From assembly GCF_023273875.1 (NCBI RefSeq), contig NZ_CP096882.1:2542001-2606000 (forward strand): a stretch of DNA of 64,000 nt. Direction: 5' to 3'. The notes beneath the pieces are model-generated. The model had not been told where the DNA came from and searched no databases. It saw only the letters and a program-made list of their open reading frames with translations. Within the stretch, counting starts at the first letter, position 1. Each line of letters opens with the position of its first letter. Below, in pieces: positions 16,555 to 24,404 of the stretch. The position numbers and the translations under genes are program-made. The stretch is from Pseudarthrobacter sp. SSS035 (GTDB taxonomy: Bacteria > Actinomycetota > Actinomycetes > Actinomycetales > Micrococcaceae).

Positions 16555-17394
16555 TTAGTGGGCGAGGAAGGGCGGAAGTTCCAGCCCGAACCACTTCTGC
16601 AGGGAGGCCTCGTTCTGTCCGGAGATGGTGTAGTTCCGGATGAAGTTGTTGATGTAGTTAACCCATGTCTGGTCGCCCTGCTTGACGCCGATGGAGAACA
16701 GCGCCGGCTTGATCGGGTCGCCCTTGAGCACCTGGAATGCGGACGGATCGCTCTTCACGAGCCCGCCGATGATCGCGTTGTTTTCAATCAGCGCGTCCAC
16801 CTTGCCGCTCTTGAGGGCCTGGATGGAATCGGCCGTGGTGTTGAAGCCGGCGATCTTGGCGTTCGGGAAGGTGGCCTTGAGGATTTGCTCGCCCACACTT
16901 CCGCGGGACGTGGCCACGGATTTCCCGTCCAGATCCGCGTAGCTGCCGATCGGGCTTCCCGCGGGCACCATAAAGACGGTGGAGCTGGCGGCGTACGGCT
17001 CGGACATGTCCACCACCTGGGCGCGCGCGTCCGATGCCGTGAAGGTTGCAATGACGGCGTCCGCCTTGTCGGTCTGCAGCAGCGGGATGCGGCTTTCGTT
17101 CGTGGCCGTGACGAACTCAACCTTTGCGCCCAGCGAGGCGCCGAGCGCGTTCGCGACATCAATGTCGAAACCCTCGTGCTCACCGGATGACGTCATAACG
17201 CCGTATCCCGGAGAGTCGGCACTGACGGCGATCTTGATCGTTTTCGTCTTGAGGATCTGTGTGAGGTGGCTGTCCGCCACGGCTCCTGTTGCGCTCGCAG
17301 CGCCGGCCGAGGCGCCGCCGGAGGAGCAGCCTCCCAGCGTGAGGGCCAACGCGATAGCCGGTACAAGAAGCAACTTCGGTGTTGCTTTGAACAT
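16555..17394 (-). CDS. Polar-amino-acid-type ABC importer substrate-binding lipoprotein
   Basis: The signal peptide ends in lipobox TLGGC (Cys23). The mature protein has the SBP family-3 fold: IKIAVSADSPGYGVM at the start, GFDIDVANALGASLGAKVEF and SRIPLLQTDKADAVIATF further on. In amino-acid binders an Arg after the second lobe segment and an Asp/Glu near the C-terminus hold the alpha-amino acid; these cannot be assigned with certainty here. It opens the four-gene operon. Its promoter carries the same paired GntR boxes as the L-fuconate dehydratase operon, so its ligand may be a sugar acid or a co-induced compound. Confidence 0.88.
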   Translation of the reverse strand: MFKATPKLLLVPAIALALTLGGCSSGGASAGAASATGAVADSHLTQILKTKTIKIAVSADSPGYGVMTSSGEHEGFDIDVANALGASLGAKVEFVTATNESRIPLLQTDKADAVIATFTASDARAQVVDMSEPYAASSTVFMVPAGSPIGSYADLDGKSVATSRGSVGEQILKATFPNAKIAGFNTTADSIQALKSGKVDALIENNAIIGGLVKSDPSAFQVLKGDPIKPALFSIGVKQGDQTWVNYINNFIRNYTISGQNEASLQKWFGLELPPFLAH

Positions 17395-17474
17395 GGTGCT
17401 CTCCTGGGGATTATTGATGCGGATCGGATGCGGGGGTGACGGAGTCCGGGGATCCCGGTCGCTTGCCGTCGAAG

Positions 17475-17523
17475 ATCATATAGGAATACGCACTATCATA
17501 TAGGGAATGTGACACAGGTCAAG
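17475..17523. promoter_or_regulatory. Paired GntR boxes plus CRP-like half-sites upstream of the ABC importer operon
   Basis: ATCATATAGGAAT (17475-17487) and ATCATATAGGGAA (17495-17507) are direct repeats 20 bases apart, followed by TGTGACACAGGTCA (17509-17522). The same box, spacing and GTGA element recur at 23365-23413 and 24283-24330. The boxes lie about 80 bases before the binding-protein start. Confidence 0.75.
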
Positions 17524-17588
17524 CCCCTCCTCAAAACCGCTTGCCTACGCTCGCCGGAAGGGGACCGCGCCTCCTTCCTGAAACGCCA

Positions 17589-17632
17589 GAGGCGCCGCGG
17601 TGCCCCGATAAATCAGGACACGACGGCGCCTC
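17589..17632 (-). terminator. Terminator hairpin after the sugar-acid operon
   Basis: GAGGCGCCG (17589-17597) pairs with CGGCGCCTC (17624-17632) around a 26-base loop that itself has partial pairing. It lies about 55 bases after the SDR stop (17687, minus strand) and closes the five-gene operon. Confidence 0.6.
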
Positions 17633-17644
17633 GCAGCTTCTTGC

Positions 17645-17705
17645 TCCGGCGGGAGTTACCCCGGCGGGACGCTACCCGCCGGGACGTTACTCGACGGGAC
17701 GCAGA
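17645..17705. repeat. Four tandem 15-base units spanning the SDR stop codon
   Basis: Units TCCGGCGGGAGTTAC, CCGGCGGGACGCTAC, CCGCCGGGACGTTAC and TCGACGGGACGCAGA follow each other (one extra C after the first). The last lies in the SDR coding end. On the coding strand three of them begin with a stop triplet (TAA, TAG, TAA), so the repeat duplicated the stop region without lengthening the protein. Confidence 0.7.
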
Positions 17706-18454
17706 CGAACGGCCTGCATGCCGCCGTCGACCGCCAGTTCAGTGCCCGTCGTCGAACCGGCCAGCGGACTGGCCAGATACGCCACCGCCGCTGCAACCTC
17801 CTCCGGCGTCACCAGCCGGCCGTGCGGCTGGCGGGCCTCCAGCGCCGCGCGTTCCGCGACCGGGTCATCCGCCTGGCTCAGCAGCCGGTTGATCCAGGGC
17901 GTGTCAGCCGTGCCCGGGTTGACGCAGTTGACCCGGATGCCTTCGCGGACGTGATCGGCCGCCATGCTGAGCGTCAGCGCCCGGATGGCGCCCTTGGTGG
18001 CCGCGTAGAGTGCGCGGGCGGGCAGCCCGGCCGTGGCGGCGATGGAGGACGTGTTGACGATCGCGGCGGCGGGGGACTGCCGGAGATGGGGCAAGGCGGC
18101 ACGGCTCACCCGCACCGCGCCGATCACGTTGACGTCCAGAACGCGCTGCCACTCGGCGTCGTCATTGTCCGCAACGGTTCCCTGGGCTCCAATGCCTGCG
18201 TTGTTGACCACGACGTCAATCCCGCCGAATTCCCGGGCAACGCGTTCGACGGCGGCACGCACCGAAGCGTCATCGGCCACGTCGCATGCGATCGACAGCG
18301 CCGCTTCGGATGCTGCCTCGGGATTCAGATCCAGCACCGCCACCTTCGCTCCGCGCCGGGTCAGATGCGCCGTTGTGGCCGCTCCGATGCCGGAAGCCCC
18401 GCCGGTGACGATGGCACGGATGCCTTCAAACTCCATTGCTGGGTCTCCGTTCAT
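17687..18454 (-). CDS. SDR dehydrogenase, likely 2-keto-3-deoxy-L-fuconate (or L-fucose) dehydrogenase
   Basis: The 255-residue classical SDR has the cofactor motif TGGASGIG near residue 18, NNAG near 87 and the catalytic YAATK near 153 with Ser in NTSSIAA. It is last in the ATGA-coupled operon; its start overlaps the FAH hydrolase stop. In the non-phosphorylative L-fucose pathway an SDR oxidises 2-keto-3-deoxy-L-fuconate to the 2,4-diketo compound, which the neighbouring FAH protein would then cleave. Because no other sugar dehydrogenase is in the cluster, oxidation of the free sugar is the alternative role. An internal ATG seven codons in is a possible start. Confidence 0.75.
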   Translation of the reverse strand: MNGDPAMEFEGIRAIVTGGASGIGAATTAHLTRRGAKVAVLDLNPEAASEAALSIACDVADDASVRAAVERVAREFGGIDVVVNNAGIGAQGTVADNDDAEWQRVLDVNVIGAVRVSRAALPHLRQSPAAAIVNTSSIAATAGLPARALYAATKGAIRALTLSMAADHVREGIRVNCVNPGTADTPWINRLLSQADDPVAERAALEARQPHGRLVTPEEVAAAVAYLASPLAGSTTGTELAVDGGMQAVRLRPVE

Positions 18455-19293
18455 GCGATGAATTCATGGCGCTGCCGTCCCAGCCCGTCAATTTCGATTT
18501 CCACAACGTCGCCGGCCTTCAGGTACGGGAACCGCCCGGACAGCGCGACGCCCTCGGGGGTGCCGGTGCAGATGAGATCGCCGGGCTCGAGGACCATGTA
18601 CTGGCTCAGGTTCCAGACAATGGTCTCGACGTCGAAAATCATGTCCGCCGTGGAGGAATCCTGGCGGATTTCGCCGTTGACCCAGCTGCGCAGCCGCAGA
18701 TTGCCGGCGTCGATCTCGTCGGGGGTGACCAGGTAGGGACCCGTGGGGCAGAACCCCGGTGAGCTCTTGCCCTTGGACCACTGGCCGCCGGAAACGCTCA
18801 GCTGGAAGTCACGCTCGGAGAGATCGTCCACCACCACAAACCCGCCGATGTGGTCCCGGGCGGCTGCGGGGGAGTCCAGGTATGAGGCGCGTTTGCCGAT
18901 GATGATCCCGAGCTCCACCTCCCAGTCAGTCTTGGTCGATCCCCGAGGGATGGCCACGGCATCGTCAGGCCCGCTCACCGTATTGGGTGTCTTGAGGAAG
19001 ATGACCGGATACTCAGGCGGCTCGGCACCTGATTCCGCTGCGTGGGCAGCGTAGTTCAGGCCAACGCAGACGACGGCGGACGGGCGCACCACCGGGGCGC
19101 CGTAGCGTACGACGTCGGAGCTGACGTCCGGCAGCGTGCCTGCGGCCAGTGCGGCGGCGGCAGCCGCGGGGCCACCGTTGGACAGAAAGTCACCGTTGAT
19201 GGCCGGGGTGATGCTCTGGAGCGAGTAGTGCCGGTCCCCGTGGACCAGGACGGGCTGTTCGGCGCCCGGGGCGCCAATCTGGGCGAACTTCAT
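18451..19293 (-). CDS. FAH-family hydrolase, likely 2,4-diketo-3-deoxy-L-fuconate hydrolase
   Basis: The protein (280 residues) has the FAH catalytic domain: VGLNYAAHAAESGAEPP, metal ligands in DWEVELGIIIG and DDLSERDFQL, and the C-terminal LICTGTPEGVALS motif. FAH proteins of this size cleave carbon-carbon bonds of diketo acids. In the L-fucose and L-rhamnose diketo pathways this step gives pyruvate and L-lactate. The placement between an SDR and a pentonate-type dehydratase in the fuconate dehydratase operon supports that assignment. Both ends overlap neighbours by ATGA. Confidence 0.78.
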   Translation of the reverse strand: MKFAQIGAPGAEQPVLVHGDRHYSLQSITPAINGDFLSNGGPAAAAAALAAGTLPDVSSDVVRYGAPVVRPSAVVCVGLNYAAHAAESGAEPPEYPVIFLKTPNTVSGPDDAVAIPRGSTKTDWEVELGIIIGKRASYLDSPAAARDHIGGFVVVDDLSERDFQLSVSGGQWSKGKSSPGFCPTGPYLVTPDEIDAGNLRLRSWVNGEIRQDSSTADMIFDVETIVWNLSQYMVLEPGDLICTGTPEGVALSGRFPYLKAGDVVEIEIDGLGRQRHEFIA

Positions 19294-20495
19294 GAGGCAT
19301 ATTCCTTACTGCTTGATGCGCGGACTTCGCGTTGGGCCTGAAGATAGCCGAACAGCTGCCGCAGGCCAAACGACCATGCCGGCAACTGTTCCGCGGGCCC
19401 AACGACGTTCACGAGGGCGCCGAGGTGGCGGCTGCGAATGGTCACCGTATCGCCCATGTGGTGCGTGAACCCCTGTCCCGGATGGTCCCTGTCCTGGGTC
19501 GGCGCGAACAGCGTGCCGGTGAACAGGGCGAAGCCGTCCGGGTACTGGTGGTGCTTCCCAACCGTCGCGGCGACGAGCTCTTCGAACGGACGGCTGATCC
19601 GGGACACGGAATTGCGTCCCTCCAGCGAGTAGCCGTCCTCGCCTTCAACGCGCAGCAGGATTTCCTCTTGGCGCAGCGTCTCCAGGGTGAAACTGTCGTC
19701 GAACAACCGGATCAAGGGACCTAGGGCGCTGGAGGCGTTGTTGTCCTTCGCCTTCCCCAGCAGCAGGGCACTCCGGCCCTCCACGTCGCGGAGGTTCACG
19801 TCGTTGCCCAGGGTTGCCCCCACAACTGTGCCGGCCGAGGTGGCAATTAGCACCAGTTCCGGTTCCGGGTTGTTCCAGGAGGAGAACGCAGGGATCCCGA
19901 CCCCCGCGCCCAGCCCCACCGAGGAGAGCACCGGGGCCTTCGTGAAGACCTCGGGATCCGGCCCGATCCCGACCTCCAGGTACTGCGACCAGAGCCCTTC
20001 GGCGATGAGCACCTTCTTGGCTTCGGCAGCCGCGGGGGAGCCGGGCCGGATGGAGCTGATGCTGCCGCCGAGGGCACGGCCCACCAGTTCCCGCATCTCG
20101 GCCGCGCGGCTGGCGTCGCCGCCGCAACGCTCCTCGATGACCCGTTCGATCATGCTGTCCACAAACGTCACGCCGCAGGCCTTGATGACCTGAAGGTCCA
20201 CCGGAGCCAGGAAATGCGGACGGGCCGCGTCCCGCGTCAGCGACGCGTGGATGATCTCGCTGGTCTTCCACCGGGGCAGCGTCAAGGCGGCGCGGACGGC
20301 CGCCACGAGATCCGGCCGTTCCAGGAGCTCGGAGACGGTTTCGGCCAGATGCTGGAGGTCGAAGACGTCCTGCTCCTGGACGGCGACCACGCGTGGTCCG
20401 CCGGTTTCGACGTCCCAGACGCGGCCGATCAGGAGTGCCCGTGCTGCGTCTTCCGGGAGTACCGAGGCCCCGCCGAGGTCCAGTGCGGCGCTCAT
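19290..20495 (-). CDS. XylX-like 2-keto-3-deoxy-pentonate dehydratase (FAH superfamily)
   Basis: This 401-residue protein closely resembles, from memory, Caulobacter XylX: VTFVDSMIERVIEER, LWSQYLEVGIGPD, SWNNPEPELVLIA, GNDVNLRDVEGRSALLLGK, KHHQYPDGFALFTGTLFAP. XylX dehydrates 2-keto-3-deoxy-D-xylonate to 2-oxoglutarate semialdehyde in the Weimberg pathway; the same compound arises from D-arabinonate. ATG 20495 overlaps the aldehyde dehydrogenase stop (ATGA) and was chosen over the upstream in-frame start. With the adjacent dehydrogenase it forms a route from pentonate to 2-oxoglutarate inside an operon whose first enzyme is a fuconate dehydratase. Confidence 0.8.
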   Translation of the reverse strand: MSAALDLGGASVLPEDAARALLIGRVWDVETGGPRVVAVQEQDVFDLQHLAETVSELLERPDLVAAVRAALTLPRWKTSEIIHASLTRDAARPHFLAPVDLQVIKACGVTFVDSMIERVIEERCGGDASRAAEMRELVGRALGGSISSIRPGSPAAAEAKKVLIAEGLWSQYLEVGIGPDPEVFTKAPVLSSVGLGAGVGIPAFSSWNNPEPELVLIATSAGTVVGATLGNDVNLRDVEGRSALLLGKAKDNNASSALGPLIRLFDDSFTLETLRQEEILLRVEGEDGYSLEGRNSVSRISRPFEELVAATVGKHHQYPDGFALFTGTLFAPTQDRDHPGQGFTHHMGDTVTIRSRHLGALVNVVGPAEQLPAWSFGLRQLFGYLQAQREVRASSSKEYAS

Positions 20496-21979
20496 GGCTG
20501 GACCTCGATTCCTGCAGTCTGTCCCTGCTGGGTGGGCCGCTGCCACACCCCATCCACTCGCTGCGGAACGCGCCAGGGATTGGCGTCCTGCAGAGGTTCG
20601 GGCAGGCGACCTTCCGGGAACGACTGGTAGGCGACAGGCCGGAGGAAACGCCGGATCGCGGCCGTTCCTACAGAGGTGGTGGCCGACGTTGTGGCGGGGT
20701 ACGGTCCGCCGTGGTGCTGGGCGTAGCTGACCGTGACCCCCGTGGGCCAGCCGTTCCAGAGGACCCGGCCGCTGATGTCCGTCAGCCGTGCGGCCAGTTC
20801 TGACACGTCATCCTCCGGCTCCGCCTGGAGCGTGGTGGTCAGCTGTCCCTCCAGCAGTCCGGTGAGTTCCAGGAGTTCCGATTCGTCGCCGTACTCCACC
20901 ACCAGGCTGGCGGGCCCGAACATTTCCTGCCGCAGAATTGGCGGATCACTGCGGACAGCCGCGGAAGTCGTGTGGAGCACGGTTGGCGCCGGCGCCTCGT
21001 CGAAATCTCCTTCCACGAGCGTCTCCACGCCGGTAGTGCCCCGCAAATCCTGTACTGACTGCCGGTAGCCCTCGTGCAACCGCGGGCTCAGCAGCCGTGC
21101 TGCGGCAAAGTCCCCCAGCGCGGCGCTCAGAACCTGCCGGACGCCGTCGGCCTCTCCAGCCGGAACAAACAGCAGCCCCGGCTTGGTGCAGAACTGTCCC
21201 ATTCCCATCGTGAACGAAGCGGCGTATCCGCTGAGGATTTCGTCGCGCCGCACCGCCCAGGCGTTCTTGGTGACGAACACGGCGTTGATGCCGCCCAGTT
21301 CGCCGAAGAAGGGAATCGGTTCGGGCCGGGCGGCGGCACGGTTGAACAATGCCCGGCCGCCCGCCGTCGAACCCGTGAACCCGATGGCCTTCACGGCAGG
21401 ATGGTCCACCAGGGCCTCCGCGGCAGGCCGGCCGGTGACCAGCGAGAACAGCCCGGAAGGTGCTCCGGCGGCATCGAGTGCTGCGATGACGGTCTCGGCG
21501 GTGCGGAGCGCGAGGTTCCGGTGCCCGTCGTGTGCCTTGTGCACCACGGCGCACCCGGCGGCGAGTGCCGAGGCGCTGTCGCCGCCCATCACGCTGAAGG
21601 CGAAGGGGAAGTTGGAGGCCCCGAAGACGCCCACAACGCCGATGGGCACGTTGAGCCGGCGCAGGTCCGGCCGCGGGCCCATGCCCCAGTCCGCGTCCAC
21701 ATGATCGACGGTGGCGTCGAAGTGCTCACCGTCGCGGACCTCCGTGGCGAATAGCCTGAGCTGGAAGACCATGCGCTTGAGCTCGCCCCGGAGCCGTGGC
21801 TCGCCCAGATGGGTTTCCTGAACAGCGATCTCCACCAGCGCATCGGCGTCGTTCTCCAGTGCGGCTGCTATCGCCTCCAGCCAGGCTGCGCGGGTGCCGG
21901 GGTCTGCGGCGCGGCCCTTTTCGAAGGCTGCGTGGGCGGCGTCGACACTCGCGTTGAGGTCATGGACCGTGGTTGTCAT
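20492..21979 (-). CDS. NADP-type aldehyde dehydrogenase, likely 2-oxoglutarate semialdehyde dehydrogenase
   Basis: The 495-residue ALDH has GASNFPFAFSVMGGD, the catalytic Glu in FFGELGGINAVF and the catalytic Cys in MGQFCTKPGLLF, the pattern of 2,5-dioxovalerate (2-oxoglutarate semialdehyde) dehydrogenases. GFTGSTAGGRALF forms the cofactor loop. ATG 21979 overlaps the fuconate dehydratase stop (ATGA). The next gene, XylX-like, would supply its substrate, so the pair completes pentonate breakdown to 2-oxoglutarate. It could also oxidise L-lactaldehyde if an aldolase route existed, but no aldolase is present. Confidence 0.83.
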   Translation of the reverse strand: MTTTVHDLNASVDAAHAAFEKGRAADPGTRAAWLEAIAAALENDADALVEIAVQETHLGEPRLRGELKRMVFQLRLFATEVRDGEHFDATVDHVDADWGMGPRPDLRRLNVPIGVVGVFGASNFPFAFSVMGGDSASALAAGCAVVHKAHDGHRNLALRTAETVIAALDAAGAPSGLFSLVTGRPAAEALVDHPAVKAIGFTGSTAGGRALFNRAAARPEPIPFFGELGGINAVFVTKNAWAVRRDEILSGYAASFTMGMGQFCTKPGLLFVPAGEADGVRQVLSAALGDFAAARLLSPRLHEGYRQSVQDLRGTTGVETLVEGDFDEAPAPTVLHTTSAAVRSDPPILRQEMFGPASLVVEYGDESELLELTGLLEGQLTTTLQAEPEDDVSELAARLTDISGRVLWNGWPTGVTVSYAQHHGGPYPATTSATTSVGTAAIRRFLRPVAYQSFPEGRLPEPLQDANPWRVPQRVDGVWQRPTQQGQTAGIEVQP

Positions 21980-23322
21980 CGGAGCGCACCGGCTCCCGTC
22001 ACGGAGGCGCCCGTCACCGCGGCGCGATCGCCCACTTCGAGCCATCCGGCCCCGGCGGGGAACTCCCAGCGGGCCCGCGAGGCGCTGAGCATTTCGGCGC
22101 CGGTGCCCGGGAGTTCCGGGGCGGCGTAGCGGCCGTTGACGATGCGGACCGGCTCGGCGAAGTGCTCGTGCAGGTGGTCAACGTACTCGATCATCCGGCC
22201 GTCCTGGCTGCCGGTGATGGCCGCGTAGTCGAAGAACGAGAAGTGCTGGACGAGTTCGCACAGCCCCACGCCGCCGGCGTGCGGGCAGACCGGTACGTTG
22301 AAACGGGCAGCGAGCAGGAGGTTGGCGATGTTCTCGTTGACGCCGCCCACGCGGGTGGAATCCAGCTGGAGGACGTCGATGGAACCGGCCTGGAGCAGCT
22401 GCTTGAACACGATGCGGCTGGCGACGGCCTCGCCGGTGGCGACACGGACAGGGGCAACGCCCTTCCGGATCTCCGCGTGGCCCAGGATGTCGTCCGTGCT
22501 GGTGGGTTCTTCGATCCAGTAGGGGTTGAACTCGGAGAGCTGGTTGACCCACTCGATGGCCTCGGAGACTTCCCACCGCTGGTTGGCGTCGATGGCGATC
22601 GGGAGGTCGCCCACGGCCTTGCGGGCCAGGGCCATGCGGCGGCGGTCGTCATTGATGTCGCCGCCCACCTTCAGCTTGATCATGGAGAAGCCGTCCGCGG
22701 CGGCTTCCTTGCTCAGGCGGACGAGCTTCTCGTCGCTGTAGCCCAGCCAGCCCGGCGAGGTGGTGTAGGCGGGGTAGCCGTCCACCTTCAGGGCGGCGAT
22801 CCGGGCGGCCTTGCCGTCTTCGCCGGCGCGCAGGATGTCCAGCGCCTGCTGGGGGCTCAGCGCGTCGCGGATGTGGGTGAAATCAACGACGTCGACGATT
22901 TCCTCGGCGGGCATCTCGCTGAGCAGGAGCCACAGCGGCTTGTTCTCGCGCCGTGCGCGGATGTCCCAGAGTGCGCTGACAAGGGCGCCGGCCGCCATCT
23001 GCGTGACGCCCTTCTCGGGGCCGAGCCAGCGCAGCTGGGAATCGTGGATGAGCCGCTTCGACGCGCCACCGAGGTCGTAGATCAGTTCATCGATGTCCCG
23101 GCCGAGGAGCAGGCCGGCGTAGGCGTCAATGGCGTGCGTGAGGATTTCGTTGCCGCGGCCGCAGGTGAAAACAAAGCCGTGGCCTTCGTCGCCCGCGTCG
23201 GTGCGGATGACGACGTACGCGGCGGAGTAGTCCGGGTCAACGTTGACCGCGTCGGAACCGTCGAGCTCCAGGGACGTGGGGAACCGCACGTCCTGGGTGT
23301 GGATGGAAATGATGGAGGTCAT
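21976..23322 (-). CDS. fucD: L-fuconate dehydratase (enolase superfamily)
   Basis: The 448-residue protein follows the known Xanthomonas FucD sequence closely by recall: TQDVRFPTSLELDGSDA, QLRWLGPEKGVTQMA, GYPAYTTSPGWLGYSDEKLV. Active-site elements are all present: KLKVG lysines, metal ligands in IDANQRW, WIEEPTS and TGEAVASR, and the catalytic His of PHAGGVGLCELVQH. FucD removes water from L-fuconate and also accepts D-arabinonate and L-galactonate. It is the first gene of the operon, 43 bases after the nearest GntR box, and its broad range explains why two downstream branches share the operon. Confidence 0.9.
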   Translation of the reverse strand: MTSIISIHTQDVRFPTSLELDGSDAVNVDPDYSAAYVVIRTDAGDEGHGFVFTCGRGNEILTHAIDAYAGLLLGRDIDELIYDLGGASKRLIHDSQLRWLGPEKGVTQMAAGALVSALWDIRARRENKPLWLLLSEMPAEEIVDVVDFTHIRDALSPQQALDILRAGEDGKAARIAALKVDGYPAYTTSPGWLGYSDEKLVRLSKEAAADGFSMIKLKVGGDINDDRRRMALARKAVGDLPIAIDANQRWEVSEAIEWVNQLSEFNPYWIEEPTSTDDILGHAEIRKGVAPVRVATGEAVASRIVFKQLLQAGSIDVLQLDSTRVGGVNENIANLLLAARFNVPVCPHAGGVGLCELVQHFSFFDYAAITGSQDGRMIEYVDHLHEHFAEPVRIVNGRYAAPELPGTGAEMLSASRARWEFPAGAGWLEVGDRAAVTGASVTGAGALR

Positions 23323-23364
23323 GGGTTTCTTCTCTCTCTGGTCAATTCACTTCGTTGGACACGA

Positions 23365-23413
23365 TTCCTATATGAATTCTCATAATCATATAGGAACAGT
23401 GATTCAGATCAAG
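23365..23413. promoter_or_regulatory. Inverted GntR boxes plus CRP-like site upstream of fucD
   Basis: TTCCTATATGA (23365-23375) and TCATATAGGAA (23386-23396) are perfect 11-base inverted repeats 21 bases apart centre to centre. AGTGATTCAGATCA follows at 23399-23412. The right box plus this element match the blocks at 17495 and 24283-24311, with identical spacing. Confidence 0.8.
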
Positions 23414-23420
23414 TGCCGGA

Positions 23421-23455
23421 GAAAAAAGAAGCCCCGGCCAGCAGGCCGGAGCTTC
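23421..23455 (-). terminator. Rho-independent terminator of the GntR gene
   Basis: GAAGCCCCGGCC and GGCCGGAGCTTC form a 12-position stem with one mismatch and an AGCA loop. Read on the minus strand it is followed by six T. It begins 4 bases after the GntR stop at 23460 and separates that gene from the fucD promoter. Confidence 0.85.
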
Positions 23456-23459
23456 GATT

Positions 23460-24191
23460 TCAGGTGACGATATGCCTTCTTGGCGGCCCGTCGCTCTCCA
23501 GTGGTGAGAGGTCCGCCTTGCCTTCGAAGGCCTTGGCGAACCGGGCGAAGGAATTCCTGATGTGCTCGGCCATGGCCTCCTCGGCGCGGTCGGGCAGGCA
23601 GGATGCGATGGCCTCCCGTACGGTGGCGTGCTCGGCGATGGTGATGGCGCCGTCGATGTCTGCCGGGTAGAGGCGGAAGGTGTGCAGGTGGCAGTGGGTC
23701 TGGGCGAAGGCATGCTGGACTACCGGGTTCCCCGCTGCCAGCAGGATGGTGTCATGGAAGCGGGTGTCATGGGCCACGAGGTCCTGACGGGCGTCGCCGC
23801 TGGTGGTCTTCATGGAGTTGCGGATAGTAGACAGTTCCTTCTCCAGGGCCGCGGCTGGGTTGGCGAGGCGGTCCACGGCCGCGGACCGCGCGGCCCACGG
23901 TTCCACCAGCAGCCGGAACTCAAAGAGCGATCGCAGCGCGGGCAGGTCCAGCAGGGGTGTGGTGCTGTATCCTCGGCCGGGGCTGTAGACCACCAGGTTG
24001 TCACCCTCCAGCCGTTGCAGAACTTCGCGGACCGGGGTCTGTGAGACGCCTAGGCTGCGGGAGACCGCATCAATATTGATCCGTGCGCCGGGTGCAATTT
24101 CGCCCTTGAGGATGGAGGCCCGCATGGCGGCGTAGACGTCACTGACGGCTGCCTTGCCTTTGGTTGCATCGGACGATTGACGTGTGGGCAC
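23460..24191 (-). CDS. GntR/FadR-family (FCD) regulator of the sugar-acid genes
   Basis: Residues 15-80 form a GntR winged helix (AAMRASILKGEIAPGARI, LGVSQTPVREVLQRLEGDNL). Residues 95-225 form an FCD ligand domain; its metal/ligand residues would be Asp in AHDTRFHDTI and the His residues in HCHLHTF and AEHIRNSF. FCD regulators typically sense hexuronates, aldonates and other carboxylates. It sits between the fucD operon and the MFS gene, both of which, like the ABC importer operon, carry the shared boxes, so it is the likely repressor of all three. Confidence 0.88.
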   Translation of the reverse strand: MPTRQSSDATKGKAAVSDVYAAMRASILKGEIAPGARINIDAVSRSLGVSQTPVREVLQRLEGDNLVVYSPGRGYSTTPLLDLPALRSLFEFRLLVEPWAARSAAVDRLANPAAALEKELSTIRNSMKTTSGDARQDLVAHDTRFHDTILLAAGNPVVQHAFAQTHCHLHTFRLYPADIDGAITIAEHATVREAIASCLPDRAEEAMAEHIRNSFARFAKAFEGKADLSPLESDGPPRRHIVT

Positions 24192-24282
24192 GCGGTTACC
24201 TCTTTGTGCTGGTTGGTGGAGTCGCTGTGGGAATCATATTCCACGGGTGGGGGCGGCCGGGGTGGGGCGTTTTCGTCCAGAA

Positions 24283-24330
24283 GTTGCTCTGGATCACATT
24301 AACTATATGATTACTCCGATTCCTACATGA
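24283..24330. promoter_or_regulatory. Paired GntR boxes plus CRP-like site in the GntR-MFS divergent region
   Basis: On the minus strand ATCATATAG (24311-24303) is followed by TGTGATCCAGAGCA, the same layout as at 17495 and 23385. A second box, TTCCTACATGA, lies at 24320-24330, 20 bases away. Orientation places the boxes towards the MFS gene (start 24405) and the GTGA element away from it, as at the other two promoters. Confidence 0.75.
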
Positions 24331-24404
24331 TATTGCGCCGGAATCCTCGGCGTCTTCCCCGGTGTCCAGGCACCCGAAGCCACGTTTACGTCAAAGGAGA
24401 CGGT

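Noticed and set aside
17687..18454. The SDR as a generic 3-oxoacyl-ACP reductase of fatty-acid synthesis.
   Set aside because: The motifs are general to SDRs; its place inside an ATGA-coupled sugar-acid operon points to a keto-deoxy acid role.
21973..23385. A 470-codon + strand frame antisense to fucD.
   Set aside because: Shadow frame; the minus-strand protein matches a known enzyme over its full length.
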